From G963676095 sp963676095 (GTDB taxonomy: Bacteria > Bacteroidota > Bacteroidia > Bacteroidales > Prolixibacteraceae), in contig OY781040.1 of assembly GCA_963676095.1 (NCBI GenBank), positions 1,798,001 to 1,862,000 of the forward strand: a stretch of 64,000 bases of DNA, written 5' to 3'. Position numbers and translations under genes: made by a program. The first letter of the stretch is position 1; the number at the start of each line of letters is the position of its first letter. Under the pieces are notes generated by a model. That model saw only the letters and a program-made list of their open reading frames with translations. It searched no databases and had not been told where the DNA came from. This document shows, piece after piece, positions 34,523-43,372 of the stretch.

Positions 34523-34957
34523 ATGAAAAGAGTAATAGGCATTCTAAGCATTGTATTGGTGGCAGGTTTAACAGCATCAAATGCCCAATGCTGTAAAAAC
34601 CCAACTACCGGTTGTACATCAACAAAGACAGCATCTGTTCAGTCACAATCGAATACCGACGTTAAGGCATACTATTTTCATGCAACGCATAGATGCGCTA
34701 CATGCCAGGCGGTTGAAGCAGTTACCAAAGAAGCCCTGAAAGAATACTATGGCGATAAAATCGCTTTTCAATCATTGAATATAGAGGAAGAAAAAGACAA
34801 CCCAATGATTAAAAAATATAAAGTCAGCGGCCAAACCTTGTTAATTATAAAAGGCGATAAAGTGGTGAACCTAACCAACGATGCGTTTATGAATGCCCGC
34901 ACCAACCCGGACAAACTAAAGGCAAGAATTAAAGCAACGGTCGATTCAATGATTTAA
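34523..34957 (+). CDS. arsF: ArsF-like thioredoxin-fold protein
   Basis: A 144-residue exported protein (signal peptide to about residue 22, SNAQ, then a Cys pair and a second Cys in CCKNPTTGC) followed by a thioredoxin-like fold with a C-A-T-C active site (HRCATCQAVEAV) near residue 60. This is the form annotated elsewhere as ArsF, a small protein that goes with ArsG in the arsEFG organoarsenical operon. It is three bases before the ArsG-like gene. The role may be electron transfer or cysteine chemistry on an aromatic arsenical; not proven here. Confidence 0.7.
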   Translation: MKRVIGILSIVLVAGLTASNAQCCKNPTTGCTSTKTASVQSQSNTDVKAYYFHATHRCATCQAVEAVTKEALKEYYGDKIAFQSLNIEEEKDNPMIKKYKVSGQTLLIIKGDKVVNLTNDAFMNARTNPDKLKARIKATVDSMI

Positions 34958-34960
34958 GGC

Positions 34961-35662
34961 ATGGGAGCATTACAACAATTTTTTGAATCATCACAAATCC
35001 CGTTGTTATCGGCATTTCTGTTGGGGCTTATGACTGCCATAAGCCCCTGTCCTTTGGCCACCAACATAACGGCCATTGGTTTTATCAGCAAGGATATTGA
35101 AAGCAGGAAGAAGGTTTTTATCAACGGGTTGGTTTATACGCTTGGCAGAGCTATTTCATACACGGCCATCGGACTAATTTTCTTTTTTGGAGCCAGCCAG
35201 TTTGAAATTTCCGCTGCCCTTCAGGAATGGGGCGAAAAACTATTGGGGCCGTTGCTTATTATCATCGGATTATTCATGCTTGGCATCCTGAAACTGGCCA
35301 TTCCCGGATTTGGTTCGTTGACCGCAAAAATGGGAAACAAACCGAACAGCGGTTTTTGGGAAGTGTTATTGCTGGGAATTGTATTTGCGCTGGCCTTTTG
35401 CCCGTATAGCGGAGTGTTATATTTTGGCATGCTTATCCCAATGACTATTAGCAGCGTAAGAGGATTATTCCTGCCTGTTTCATTTGCCATAGCAACGGGT
35501 ATCCCGGTAATTATATTTGCGTGGCTCATTGCGTTTAGCGTAGGTTCAATTGGTAATCTGTATAATAAAATCAAGGTGTTTGAGACCTGGTTCCGCAGGT
35601 TAATTGCGGTTGTTTTTATTGGCATTGGCATTTATCAGAGCGTCATAATTTTAATGGCTTAA
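34961..35662 (+). CDS. arsG: ArsG-like membrane transporter (CcdA-type fold)
   Basis: A 233-residue protein with six or more membrane segments of the CcdA/DsbD-like fold. The paired motifs MTAISPCPLATNITAIGF (Cys-Pro) and LAFCPYSGVLYFG (Cys-Pro) are diagnostic of this transporter group. With the ArsF-like gene in front and an ArsR regulator, it matches the arsEFG system that gives resistance to trivalent aromatic arsenicals such as reduced roxarsone. Substrate in this organism is not shown; simple thiol or metal transport is the alternative. Confidence 0.75.
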   Translation: MGALQQFFESSQIPLLSAFLLGLMTAISPCPLATNITAIGFISKDIESRKKVFINGLVYTLGRAISYTAIGLIFFFGASQFEISAALQEWGEKLLGPLLIIIGLFMLGILKLAIPGFGSLTAKMGNKPNSGFWEVLLLGIVFALAFCPYSGVLYFGMLIPMTISSVRGLFLPVSFAIATGIPVIIFAWLIAFSVGSIGNLYNKIKVFETWFRRLIAVVFIGIGIYQSVIILMA

Positions 35663-36333
35663 AATTATAAGAAAAACCAGCTGCTACTGTAAAATGGATC
35701 ACCTCGCCCCTAATAATTCAAAAGGAAAGTAGAGATCATACCCCGGGCATCCCTCAGTTAAAAATGGGACCCATGAATACGAAAATACTGCCCGGTTCAA
35801 GATTTTCCAAAAAGCAGCACGGGTTTGTAAGACATCTGTCTGGCTCTGTCCGTAATTCTTTTTCTGTTTTAAATATTCAAAAAATTTGTGTTGCCTGGGA
35901 TCATCATTTTGTCCCCCCGAAACAATAAACATAAAAAATTTTACCATCAATCTATTTGACTTTAGTATAGATTGGCGTAAATTGGATAGAAAATAGAAAC
36001 TAAAATCTGAATTTATGGTAAATCGTTACGCTCCGAAAGATTCCAACAATTCTTGAAAATTATGAAAAAGAGTGGAGAAAAGACTGTAGTGGTATGATAA
36101 CCATCATGGTGACAACTACTTCCACATCACAGAGAATAATTCCAGGTTCAAAAATCTATTGGATGATATTTTTTCATACGACTAGATTCCGGATTAAACC
36201 AGGCAATAAAGAAACAGATGTACCGGATACAGACAGATACACCGGCAGTTGTGTGACATTTTGATCAGTGAGCTACTTAAATAAAAATATATAATTGCTA
36301 ACCCACATTATAACCTACATCAATCAGAAAATT
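35663..36333. other. Intergenic stretch with decayed coding pieces
   Basis: No supported gene. At about 36050-36182 short plus-strand pieces read protein-like in different frames (ENYEKEWRKDCSGM; HGDNYFHITENNSRFKNLLD), which suggests an old, broken gene of unknown family. On the minus strand 35700-35950 has an open frame without recognisable features. Confidence 0.3.
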
Positions 36334-36747
36334 ATGAAAAATTTATCAAATGGATTACCAATAATAATAGACGAGAAAACCAATTTCTCATGTTTTATGG
36401 GATTTGTAAAAGGAACTATTGAGTTGTTGGTTTACGACAACGGATCGGATCAGTTTCCATCAATGGCAACAGTGAACACCAACCTTGGCAGTGGAAGTAT
36501 TTCATTGACGTTAAGTAAAAACGAAACGATCAAAAAAAGTATAAGTGGTATTGATATTAATGTTACCATCTCTGATTGGAAATGTACTGTACAGGATTTA
36601 AGTTTTCATGTTAAAGCTGAGGCAAAGAAAGGCCTTTTTAGTTGTACAGTATTCGACAGGACATTGAATGGCAAACGCCATAATGTAGCTTTATTTGAGG
36701 AACAAATGACAGAGTTGCTAAAAAAAGCTGAGGCAACTCACCCGTAA
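36334..36747 (+). CDS. Small hypothetical protein
   Basis: 137 residues from ATG 36334 (MKNLSNGLPIIIDEKTNFSC), with no signal peptide. It is rich in beta-forming segments (SISLTLSKNETIKK, GIDINVTISDWKC) and Cys residues, and ends with a charged helix. I recognise no family. The ATG at 36295 would add 13 residues that look unlike a protein start. Isolated on the plus strand in AT-rich DNA. Confidence 0.5.
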   Translation: MKNLSNGLPIIIDEKTNFSCFMGFVKGTIELLVYDNGSDQFPSMATVNTNLGSGSISLTLSKNETIKKSISGIDINVTISDWKCTVQDLSFHVKAEAKKGLFSCTVFDRTLNGKRHNVALFEEQMTELLKKAEATHP

Positions 36748-37047
36748 CCTGTGCTATTTTTAGAATATAATTTATTTCAGGGTTAGCAATTATTTTTCTT
36801 TAAGCCAGATAGTCCGGATATATCATCTGAAATTTCCAGCTATAGATTTGTGATTTTAACAGTAATTGTTAAAAGAACAGCAAATAAAAAACGCGACACA
36901 ATAATTAGCCTCCAATAGAGAATTTCTACCTTTAACAAAAATATGGCTGAATGACGGATAAAAGACCAGGACTTTGCATGCAAGGTCAAATCAAACAGTA
37001 ACAGAAGGAAATTTTGAATTTTAACGATATCAGAAAAATAAATATTA
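36748..37047. other. Intergenic region, nothing recognised
   Basis: About 300 AT-rich bases with no open frame, repeat or hairpin that I can support. Confidence 0.3.
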
Positions 37048-37413
37048 ATGGCTAAAATAAAAGCAGACCGAAAAACTCTGATAAGATGGAAAATCTATAT
37101 TGACCGGGCAAAAATGTATGTCGGTTATATCCAGTTCCTAATGATTGCATTTGTGCTCCTGGAAGCTTATAAGGAAAGCTACCTGGGAAAGCTGATTTTT
37201 GATAATATGATAATATCCATACCGATCATATTTTTTATTTTTATCATACTTTCCCTGATAATTGGCCGGGTAGACACCCTTTTAGGCTTACGGGAAGAAG
37301 AACTGCGTAATTCATCCTCATCAAATCCTGTGATGAGGGATATCTTAAAGAATATGGAGGAGATAAAAAAAGAATTGGAAGAATTGAAATTAAAAGGAGA
37401 TAAAAATAAATAA
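37048..37413 (+). CDS. Small two-helix membrane protein with coiled-coil tail
   Basis: A 121-residue frame: a basic start (MAKIKADRKTLIRWKIYIDR), a hydrophobic segment (VGYIQFLMIAFVLLEA), a second (IISIPIIFFIFIILSLIIG), then a charged C-terminal tail with heptad-like Glu/Lys repeats (ILKNMEEIKKELEELKLKG). No domain recognised. It may be a membrane anchor or a phage- or plasmid-type small protein; the setting gives no further clue. Confidence 0.5.
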   Translation: MAKIKADRKTLIRWKIYIDRAKMYVGYIQFLMIAFVLLEAYKESYLGKLIFDNMIISIPIIFFIFIILSLIIGRVDTLLGLREEELRNSSSSNPVMRDILKNMEEIKKELEELKLKGDKNK

Positions 37414-37517
37414 AGCAGACGCACAGTCCAGTAGGGAAAGGGAAATCTCATCACAGAAACGTTATTGTTCAAACTAAAGCAACCATCTCATTCAATAATA
37501 CATCCTAAGAAAAAATT

Positions 37518-38132
37518 ATGAATAAGATATTTTTAATATTATTGATAAGCATACTTATTTCATCTTGTAGACATAAATCAATAGAAACAGCCCGTTATGA
37601 ACTCTCAGAAAAAGAGTTGTCTTTGTTGCCTTATCAGTATGGCGACAGCATAAATTTCATCCATTCAAATGGTTATTCTTTTTATTTTGTTGTTACAGAA
37701 GACATCCTGGAGTGGAAAAAAGAATACGAATTTTGTGAGTGGTTTGGTACCTGTAGATACAGCTCCTACCAAGTTAAATCATTAGTTTTAAAATCAAATT
37801 ATCCAAGAATGAATCTTGATATTTCAATAGGCGGAACAGATGAATATTATCTTCTGCAAACCCTTAATATTGACCTCAACTACGATTACAATATTCAATT
37901 TCCATATGATTCGCTGACAAACTTTATATGTGATTCATCAACTGCAACGATCTACTACGATTCCCTGCTGCTAAACAATAAAATGTATCATAATGTGTAT
38001 TCCGGAAATATAGACAGGCAAAGGTTTATTAATGACTCTTCGATTATCGTGCCACAGACGATGTTTATTAATAATTTCGGAATAATCCAAATAAAAATGT
38101 CAAACAATGAAACGTATACAATTAATAATTAA
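37518..38132 (+). CDS. Predicted lipoprotein, unknown (paralogue 1)
   Basis: A 204-residue protein with a lipoprotein signal (LLISILISSC, Cys17). The mature part is beta-rich and has no recognised domain. Its last third (CDSSTATIYYDSLLLNNKMY ... VYSGNIDRQ ... NNFGIIQIKMSNNE) follows the same plan as the end of the next gene (FCDSLEVKGVIYRNIVEFDY ... GDKGLIKFSRKDG), so the two are probably diverged duplicates. The stop overlaps the start of the next gene by 26 bases, which argues for co-expression. The role is unknown. Confidence 0.55.
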   Translation: MNKIFLILLISILISSCRHKSIETARYELSEKELSLLPYQYGDSINFIHSNGYSFYFVVTEDILEWKKEYEFCEWFGTCRYSSYQVKSLVLKSNYPRMNLDISIGGTDEYYLLQTLNIDLNYDYNIQFPYDSLTNFICDSSTATIYYDSLLLNNKMYHNVYSGNIDRQRFINDSSIIVPQTMFINNFGIIQIKMSNNETYTINN

Positions 38133-38712
38133 AATATCTTTGTTCGTGCTCATTGTGTTATTCTTAAACAATTGTGGTGAAGATATTACCGGAACATATT
38201 ATATTAGTGATGAAGCAAAAAACTATGAAATTGACACGACCATAACATCAATCAATTTTACAGACAACAATGGACTCTCAGAAAGTTTCTCTCTTGACCA
38301 AGACACATGGTACACAACACATCATTATTTTACAGAATGGGGAACTGGTGGAAAAGCCTTTGGGGAAACATATGGATTGCATTACACATCAACAGTGAAC
38401 AGGTTCTTTTTTATGTATGTATTGAGAGCTGATGTTGGTTATACCAAATTAGAAATTGAATGGAATCAAACAAATAGATCAACTTATAATTTTAGCACGA
38501 AACAGGTTGAATCAGGAATAAAAGGGAAAGTAACTTTTTGTGATTCGTTAGAGGTAAAAGGTGTGATATATAGAAATATCGTTGAATTTGATTATGCAGA
38601 CAATTCAAATGCCATAGATGACGACATACCTGTAAAGACAGTCATATCAGGAGACAAAGGCTTAATAAAATTTTCAAGGAAAGATGGTGTAATTTTTGAG
38701 CGAATTGAATAA
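38107..38712 (+). CDS. Predicted lipoprotein, unknown (paralogue 2)
   Basis: A 201-residue protein with a short N-terminal hydrophobic stretch and Cys in LFLNNC, a weak lipobox. Beta-rich mature part with no recognised family; the C-terminal plan resembles that of the preceding gene. The start overlaps it by 26 bases. AT-rich. Role unknown. Confidence 0.5.
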   Translation: MKRIQLIIKISLFVLIVLFLNNCGEDITGTYYISDEAKNYEIDTTITSINFTDNNGLSESFSLDQDTWYTTHHYFTEWGTGGKAFGETYGLHYTSTVNRFFFMYVLRADVGYTKLEIEWNQTNRSTYNFSTKQVESGIKGKVTFCDSLEVKGVIYRNIVEFDYADNSNAIDDDIPVKTVISGDKGLIKFSRKDGVIFERIE

Positions 38713-38752
38713 TCCGTACAACATGAACCTGGGAACAACGCATGCGCCGTCT

Positions 38753-39466
38753 CTACCGGGATAAAATGGAATAATCATTCAGCAACTGCCTCAAAAAATG
38801 AACGGGTTTCAATTCGGTTTCTATAGAGAGTTTCTTTTTCATCGAATTACTGGTCTGCAGCACCATCTTGCCGGCTCTGCCATAATAACCATGGTCTTTA
38901 CCAAAGGCTAAAACCTCCCGGATAATTTCAATATCATTGTCATCAAGCAAATTTGCCTGGCTAAACAGGACAACTTCATCTGCCCCTTTTGCCTGGGGAT
39001 AGAACAGGTCAGGAAGTCCTGGGGTGCTTTTCAGTGAAACGACGATCGTATTGGCAGCAATATCGCCAATACGCTGCCCCTTCTTGCTGAATATTATCGC
39101 TAACGTACCAATACTGCCAAACGAAAACCAGATATCGACAATCCGTAGCAGCCATCTCAACAAATAAGAAGAAAAGGGGACGCTCCTGCCTTCACAATGC
39201 ACAACTTTCAGCTTCATTATTTTTTTCCCGAAAGTTTGACCGTGAAAAACCAGTTCCAGAAACAACGTATAAAAATAAACAGGCAGTAAGTATAAAAGCC
39301 AGAAAACAGCCCCAAACGAAAATACTGATATTATAAATGACCCCAAAATGCCATAAACTCCGATAATCAAAAGGTCGAGAAATGCTGCCAGCATCCGCTC
39401 TCCCAGGCTGGCTTTGTTTTGCAGCAATACAGTGTTTTGCGCTGTGTGAATTTTAATATCGGTCAT
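38753..39466 (-). CDS. RDD-family membrane protein
   Basis: A 237-residue membrane protein with the RDD core: LGERMLAAFLDLLIIGVYG (the R and two D positions in the first helix), later GQTFGKKIMKLKVV and a short third helix segment. RDD proteins are small envelope proteins often beside the MoxR/DUF58 operon in Bacteroidota, as here. It is transcribed away from the SpoIIM gene; the intergenic gap at 39467-39631 should hold both promoters. Function is unknown; transport or membrane-stress roles are proposed in general. Confidence 0.85.
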   Translation of the reverse strand: MTDIKIHTAQNTVLLQNKASLGERMLAAFLDLLIIGVYGILGSFIISVFSFGAVFWLLYLLPVYFYTLFLELVFHGQTFGKKIMKLKVVHCEGRSVPFSSYLLRWLLRIVDIWFSFGSIGTLAIIFSKKGQRIGDIAANTIVVSLKSTPGLPDLFYPQAKGADEVVLFSQANLLDDNDIEIIREVLAFGKDHGYYGRAGKMVLQTSNSMKKKLSIETELKPVHFLRQLLNDYSILSR

Positions 39467-39631
39467 GGCTTAAATTATGTCTTCTTTGTACCTTCCAAAA
39501 GAAAGTATTTTGTTATTTTAGCTACGAAAATACCAGTTTCTTTTTTAAAGAACAGCTCAAGAATAATATTCTTCCAAAACAATCAAGAATTTAAAAACCA
39601 AATACCTGACGCTTCGACACCTTCCGGACAT

Positions 39632-40594
39632 ATGAAAGAAATTGTTTTTATAAAAAGAAATTCAGGGAAATGGAAAAAAATAGAGGAGCTACTGAGTGGG
39701 GGCCTCCATGTAAATCCGGATGAATTGTACGACCTGTATGTAGGGTTGAATGATGATTTCTCCTATGCCAATACCTTTTATCCCGATAGTGAGACTCTTC
39801 AATACCTGAATAACCTTACCATTCAGATTCATCAAAAAATTTATCAAAACAAAAAAATCGGTAAGAAGCGCTTTATTCAGTTCTGGAAAACGGAATATCC
39901 CCTGCTCCTTTGGCAAAACCGGAAATATTTCTGGTATGCTTTAGCAATCTTTTTGATAAGTATTGTCATTGGAGCAGTATCAACTGCTGCCGATTCCGGT
40001 TTTCCTCGATTAATTCTGGGCGACCGCTATGTAAACATAACTCTCGAGAATATCGGCAAAGGCGATCCGATGGCTGTTTACAAACAGGCGAATGAAGTGA
40101 ATATGTTCTTAGGGATCACGATAAACAATATCCAGGTTGCTTTTTTTGCATTTGTTACAGGTGTGTTTGTTTCGGTTGGGTCCGGACTAATCCTGCTCCG
40201 GAACGGAATTATGCTCGGATGCTTTCAATATTTTTTCTATAAATACGGGTTACTGGGCGAATCTTTTCTTACCTTATACATCCATGGAACTCTTGAACTA
40301 TTTTCTATCGTGATGGCCGGGGCTGCCGGGATGGCTATTGGTAACAGCATCCTGTTTCCAGGAACGTACAAGCGGGTGGTTTCTTTTCAACGGGGAGCTG
40401 TCACCGGCTTAAAAATGGTTTCGGGCGTGGTGCCCTTATTCATCATTGCCGGCTTTTTCGAAGGCTTTGTCACCCGGCATACCGAACTGCCGGACAGCGT
40501 CCGCCTGTCTATTATCCTACTTTCAATGGCTTTTATCATCTGGTATTTCTTCTTGTATCCAAAATATTTATCCCAAAAACTTAACCAATCATGA
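39632..40594 (+). CDS. SpoIIM-like membrane protein
   Basis: Start set at ATG 39632 (MKEIVFIKRNSGKWKKIEEL), which gives a sensible 320-residue protein; an upstream in-frame ATG at 39419 overlaps the divergent RDD gene and is unlikely. The C-terminal part (from ITLENIGKGDPMAVYKQ) shows the SpoIIM (stage II sporulation M) pattern: NIQVAFFAFVTGVFVSVGSG and a long hydrophobic tail. In Bacteroidota this is a regular partner of the MoxR-DUF58 genes and is not linked to sporulation. The next gene overlaps it by four bases (ATGA). Confidence 0.85.
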   Translation: MKEIVFIKRNSGKWKKIEELLSGGLHVNPDELYDLYVGLNDDFSYANTFYPDSETLQYLNNLTIQIHQKIYQNKKIGKKRFIQFWKTEYPLLLWQNRKYFWYALAIFLISIVIGAVSTAADSGFPRLILGDRYVNITLENIGKGDPMAVYKQANEVNMFLGITINNIQVAFFAFVTGVFVSVGSGLILLRNGIMLGCFQYFFYKYGLLGESFLTLYIHGTLELFSIVMAGAAGMAIGNSILFPGTYKRVVSFQRGAVTGLKMVSGVVPLFIIAGFFEGFVTRHTELPDSVRLSIILLSMAFIIWYFFLYPKYLSQKLNQS

Positions 40595-41451
40595 GAAAAG
40601 TATTCATATTCAGAAAAGTCAGAGATTTCGGCACCGTGATGAACCATTCGTTCGATTTTATAAAGGCAGAATACAGGCGGCTGGGGAAAGCGCTCCTGAT
40701 TTACGTTCTCCCCTTTTTCATCCTGACCGGTATTCTTCTTCTGCTCGTACAGACCTCGGTGGTACAGAATCTTGAAAACAGATTTGAACCGGGGGCAAAT
40801 GTTTTCCAAAACTTTAGCTGGCAAAAAATTGGCTTCGGTTATCTGTTACAACTTTTGAATTTTACGGTTTTGTCAACAGTGATCTTTTCATTTATAAATC
40901 TGTATTTAAAGAAAAACGGAGAATTTGAAGTGGCTGAACTAAAAGCCTCCTTTTTAAGGATTGGAGGCAAACTTTTAATCGCCAACATTGCTGCCGGCCT
41001 TATGGTCATTTTTGCAAGCGTGTTTCTGCTTATTCCGGGCATTTACCTGGGAGTTGTCTTCTCCCTGGTTGCTCCGGTCATTGTTTTTGAAGATGCTGGA
41101 TTAGGACAGGCTTTAAACCGTAGCTTTGAAGTAATCAAAGGGAACTGGTGGAAAACATTCGGGATTCTGTTCATAGGCGGAGTGATTATCTATATCTTTA
41201 GCATTATTTTAAGCATTCCGCTGATCATATCAACTGCTGCCAGATCATTTCATGCCATCTCGAACCACACCCAGCCACAGATTTTTTCGCAAGGCTACTT
41301 AATCGCTTCAACAATTATATCGATGGTCCAGACATTTGCCTGGTCATTAGTGCTAATTTTTATCAGCATTCAATATTTCAGCCTGGTTGAAGAAAAAGAA
41401 CGTCCGACCTTACAAGCTAAAATTGACAGGTTGAATGAAGAGAATGACTGA
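40591..41451 (+). CDS. Membrane protein of the MoxR cluster
   Basis: A 286-residue protein with about six hydrophobic segments (for example GKALLIYVLPFFILTGILLL and LLQLLNFTVLSTVIFSFINL) and a charged C terminus. Related to the glycerophosphodiester-phosphodiesterase membrane-domain type found in the same cluster elsewhere. Start overlaps the SpoIIM stop by four bases, and the next gene overlaps this one by 17. No catalytic residues visible. Confidence 0.65.
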   Translation: MRKVFIFRKVRDFGTVMNHSFDFIKAEYRRLGKALLIYVLPFFILTGILLLLVQTSVVQNLENRFEPGANVFQNFSWQKIGFGYLLQLLNFTVLSTVIFSFINLYLKKNGEFEVAELKASFLRIGGKLLIANIAAGLMVIFASVFLLIPGIYLGVVFSLVAPVIVFEDAGLGQALNRSFEVIKGNWWKTFGILFIGGVIIYIFSIILSIPLIISTAARSFHAISNHTQPQIFSQGYLIASTIISMVQTFAWSLVLIFISIQYFSLVEEKERPTLQAKIDRLNEEND

Positions 41452-42169
41452 TTTTATAGGGTACATATCATCTGTGCTGCTCGTTCTTCTTTGCCTGTTG
41501 CCGTTAAGTCAGCAGGCAAATCCGGAAAAACAGGCTCAACATTCCGAACGGCATTTCCGGGAAGAAAGGCTGGAGGAATACAGGCAGGACAGAGCGTTTT
41601 GTTACGACGTAAATCCATACCGGAAAAATACAATCTGGGAGAAAATCAATTACTACCTGGCGAGATTGTTCAAAGCATTCTTTAACAATAAAGGAGTTGC
41701 TCCGTTCATCGGGTTGCTGGTCCTGCTGGGCATCATCATCTTTGCCGTAATCAGGCTTTCGGATGGGCAATTTCAGTGGATCTTCGGAAAAGAAGGCAAA
41801 AACAGGGCCGGAAAGGTCGTTTTGTCCGATGAAAAAACCGGTGGTACCGATTTAAATGCCCTTGCTGACAAAGCCCTGCAGGAAGGTGATTTACGTCTGT
41901 GCGTACGCTATCATTACCTTTATATACTAAAAGAGCTGGATGAAAATGACTTTATCCACTGGCACAAAAACAAAACGAACTGCGATTATCTCAGGGAAAT
42001 CCAGTCCCCCTCCATTCGCAGTCAGTTCCAGGTACAAACATTGGTTTTCGACTATGTCTGGTATGGAAAATTCCCGCTAAACAGCGATCAGTTTCAAAAC
42101 ATTCAGTCCGGCTTTCAGCGACTGATTGAATCCATTCAGGATGCAAAAAGAAAGTCGGATGAACGCTAA
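41435..42169 (+). CDS. DUF4129-type membrane protein
   Basis: A 244-residue protein: signal or first helix (ISSVLLVLLCLLPLS), a middle helix (VAPFIGLLVLLGIIIFAVIR) and a C-terminal DUF4129 region with ALQEGDLRLCVRYHYLYILK and KTNCDYLREIQ. DUF4129 proteins are coupled to MoxR and DUF58 genes across bacteria and sometimes linked to transglutaminase. It overlaps both neighbours, in line with a tightly coupled operon. Confidence 0.8.
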   Translation: MKRMTDFIGYISSVLLVLLCLLPLSQQANPEKQAQHSERHFREERLEEYRQDRAFCYDVNPYRKNTIWEKINYYLARLFKAFFNNKGVAPFIGLLVLLGIIIFAVIRLSDGQFQWIFGKEGKNRAGKVVLSDEKTGGTDLNALADKALQEGDLRLCVRYHYLYILKELDENDFIHWHKNKTNCDYLREIQSPSIRSQFQVQTLVFDYVWYGKFPLNSDQFQNIQSGFQRLIESIQDAKRKSDER

Positions 42170-43370
42170 GCTAAAATATAGTATGGGGATAGCTGTTTTA
42201 TTCGGAATCCTGATTTATCTGAAAATCCTGATTCCCGGGGAAACCAACTGGACACCGACTTACTCCGGCAAGGACAAGATCCCGTTTGGCACATGGATTT
42301 TATTAAACTCTTTTGATGATTTATTTCCCGGATCAACTGTAAAAGTTAATTCTGAAAGCTTTTACGAACGATGGAACAAAGACAGCTCAACCTGTAACCT
42401 GTTTATTATCACGAATGATTTCAGTCCGGACTCGCTGGATATGGACGCTCTGTTCCGAAAAGTAAAAAACGGTTCGGACATACTGATTGCCAGCAACCGG
42501 TGGGCAAAAGAATTTACCGATTCGCTGAATATAAAAATTGAGAGGGTGCATACAAACCTGCTTGATTCTGCTACAACATTGCAAAACCGGGAAGGTAAAC
42601 AATGGGGCAAAGAGTATCACTTTACAAAACTGATCCAGACAAGTTGGTTCGAACTGCCCGATACCACGGATGCAATTCCTTTGGGGAAAGGCAATAACCA
42701 TATTAATTATGTGCAGGTGCCTTATGGCAGGGGTTACTTTTTCCTTCATTCACAACCGCTGGTGTTCACCAACTACCATTTGCTCTACAACGACCATCAT
42801 TATCTGGAGGAAGTTCTGACATGGCTTCCAAAGAACGATAATCAAACGGAATGGGATGAATATTATAAACCATTCCGCAGTGAAAGTCATTCACCTATAA
42901 AAGTCATACTATCACTAACGGCTTTACGGGCAGCATACTGGACATTGCTCATCGGGCTAATCCTGTATATCCTGACAAACATCCGGCGCCGTCAACGTCC
43001 AATTCCCGTTCTGCCACCAAAAGCAAACCTTTCGCTTGACTTTGTGCAAACTATCGGTCTCCTGTATTTTAACCAGAAAAATCATAAAGATCTCGTAAAA
43101 AAAATATTTGTCGTTTTTTCTGAGCAAATCAGTTCAAAATACCTCATCCGGCTTGAATTTACACCTGAATTTTATCAAAAACTGGCATTAAAATCAGCTG
43201 TCAGCGGACAGATAATCACCCGGATATTTACCCGTTACGAAGTACTTTCAGCCAAAGAACGGGTGTACGAAGATGAGTTGGTCCAATTCAACGCCCTCAT
43301 CGAACTTTTTTATAAAGAAAGCAGAAAAGCTTCTGCGCAAAGTATAGAGAGAAACAAAAAAACAAAATAA
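42159..43370 (+). CDS. DUF4350-type membrane protein
   Basis: Start at ATG 42159 (MNAKLKYSMGIAVLFGILI), 11 bases inside the previous gene; the earlier ATG at 42126 adds 11 residues without sense. An N-terminal helix is followed by a soluble domain with PFGTWILLNSF and NLFIITNDF (DUF4350-like), then a helix near LRAAYWTLLIGLILYILTNI and a charged tail. It belongs to the MoxR cluster. Confidence 0.8.
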   Translation: MNAKLKYSMGIAVLFGILIYLKILIPGETNWTPTYSGKDKIPFGTWILLNSFDDLFPGSTVKVNSESFYERWNKDSSTCNLFIITNDFSPDSLDMDALFRKVKNGSDILIASNRWAKEFTDSLNIKIERVHTNLLDSATTLQNREGKQWGKEYHFTKLIQTSWFELPDTTDAIPLGKGNNHINYVQVPYGRGYFFLHSQPLVFTNYHLLYNDHHYLEEVLTWLPKNDNQTEWDEYYKPFRSESHSPIKVILSLTALRAAYWTLLIGLILYILTNIRRRQRPIPVLPPKANLSLDFVQTIGLLYFNQKNHKDLVKKIFVVFSEQISSKYLIRLEFTPEFYQKLALKSAVSGQIITRIFTRYEVLSAKERVYEDELVQFNALIELFYKESRKASAQSIERNKKTK

Positions 43371-43372
43371 CC

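Noticed and set aside
35699..35950. 83-residue minus-strand frame after arsG
   Set aside because: Amino-acid pattern is not convincing and no family recognised; left as part of the remnant stretch.
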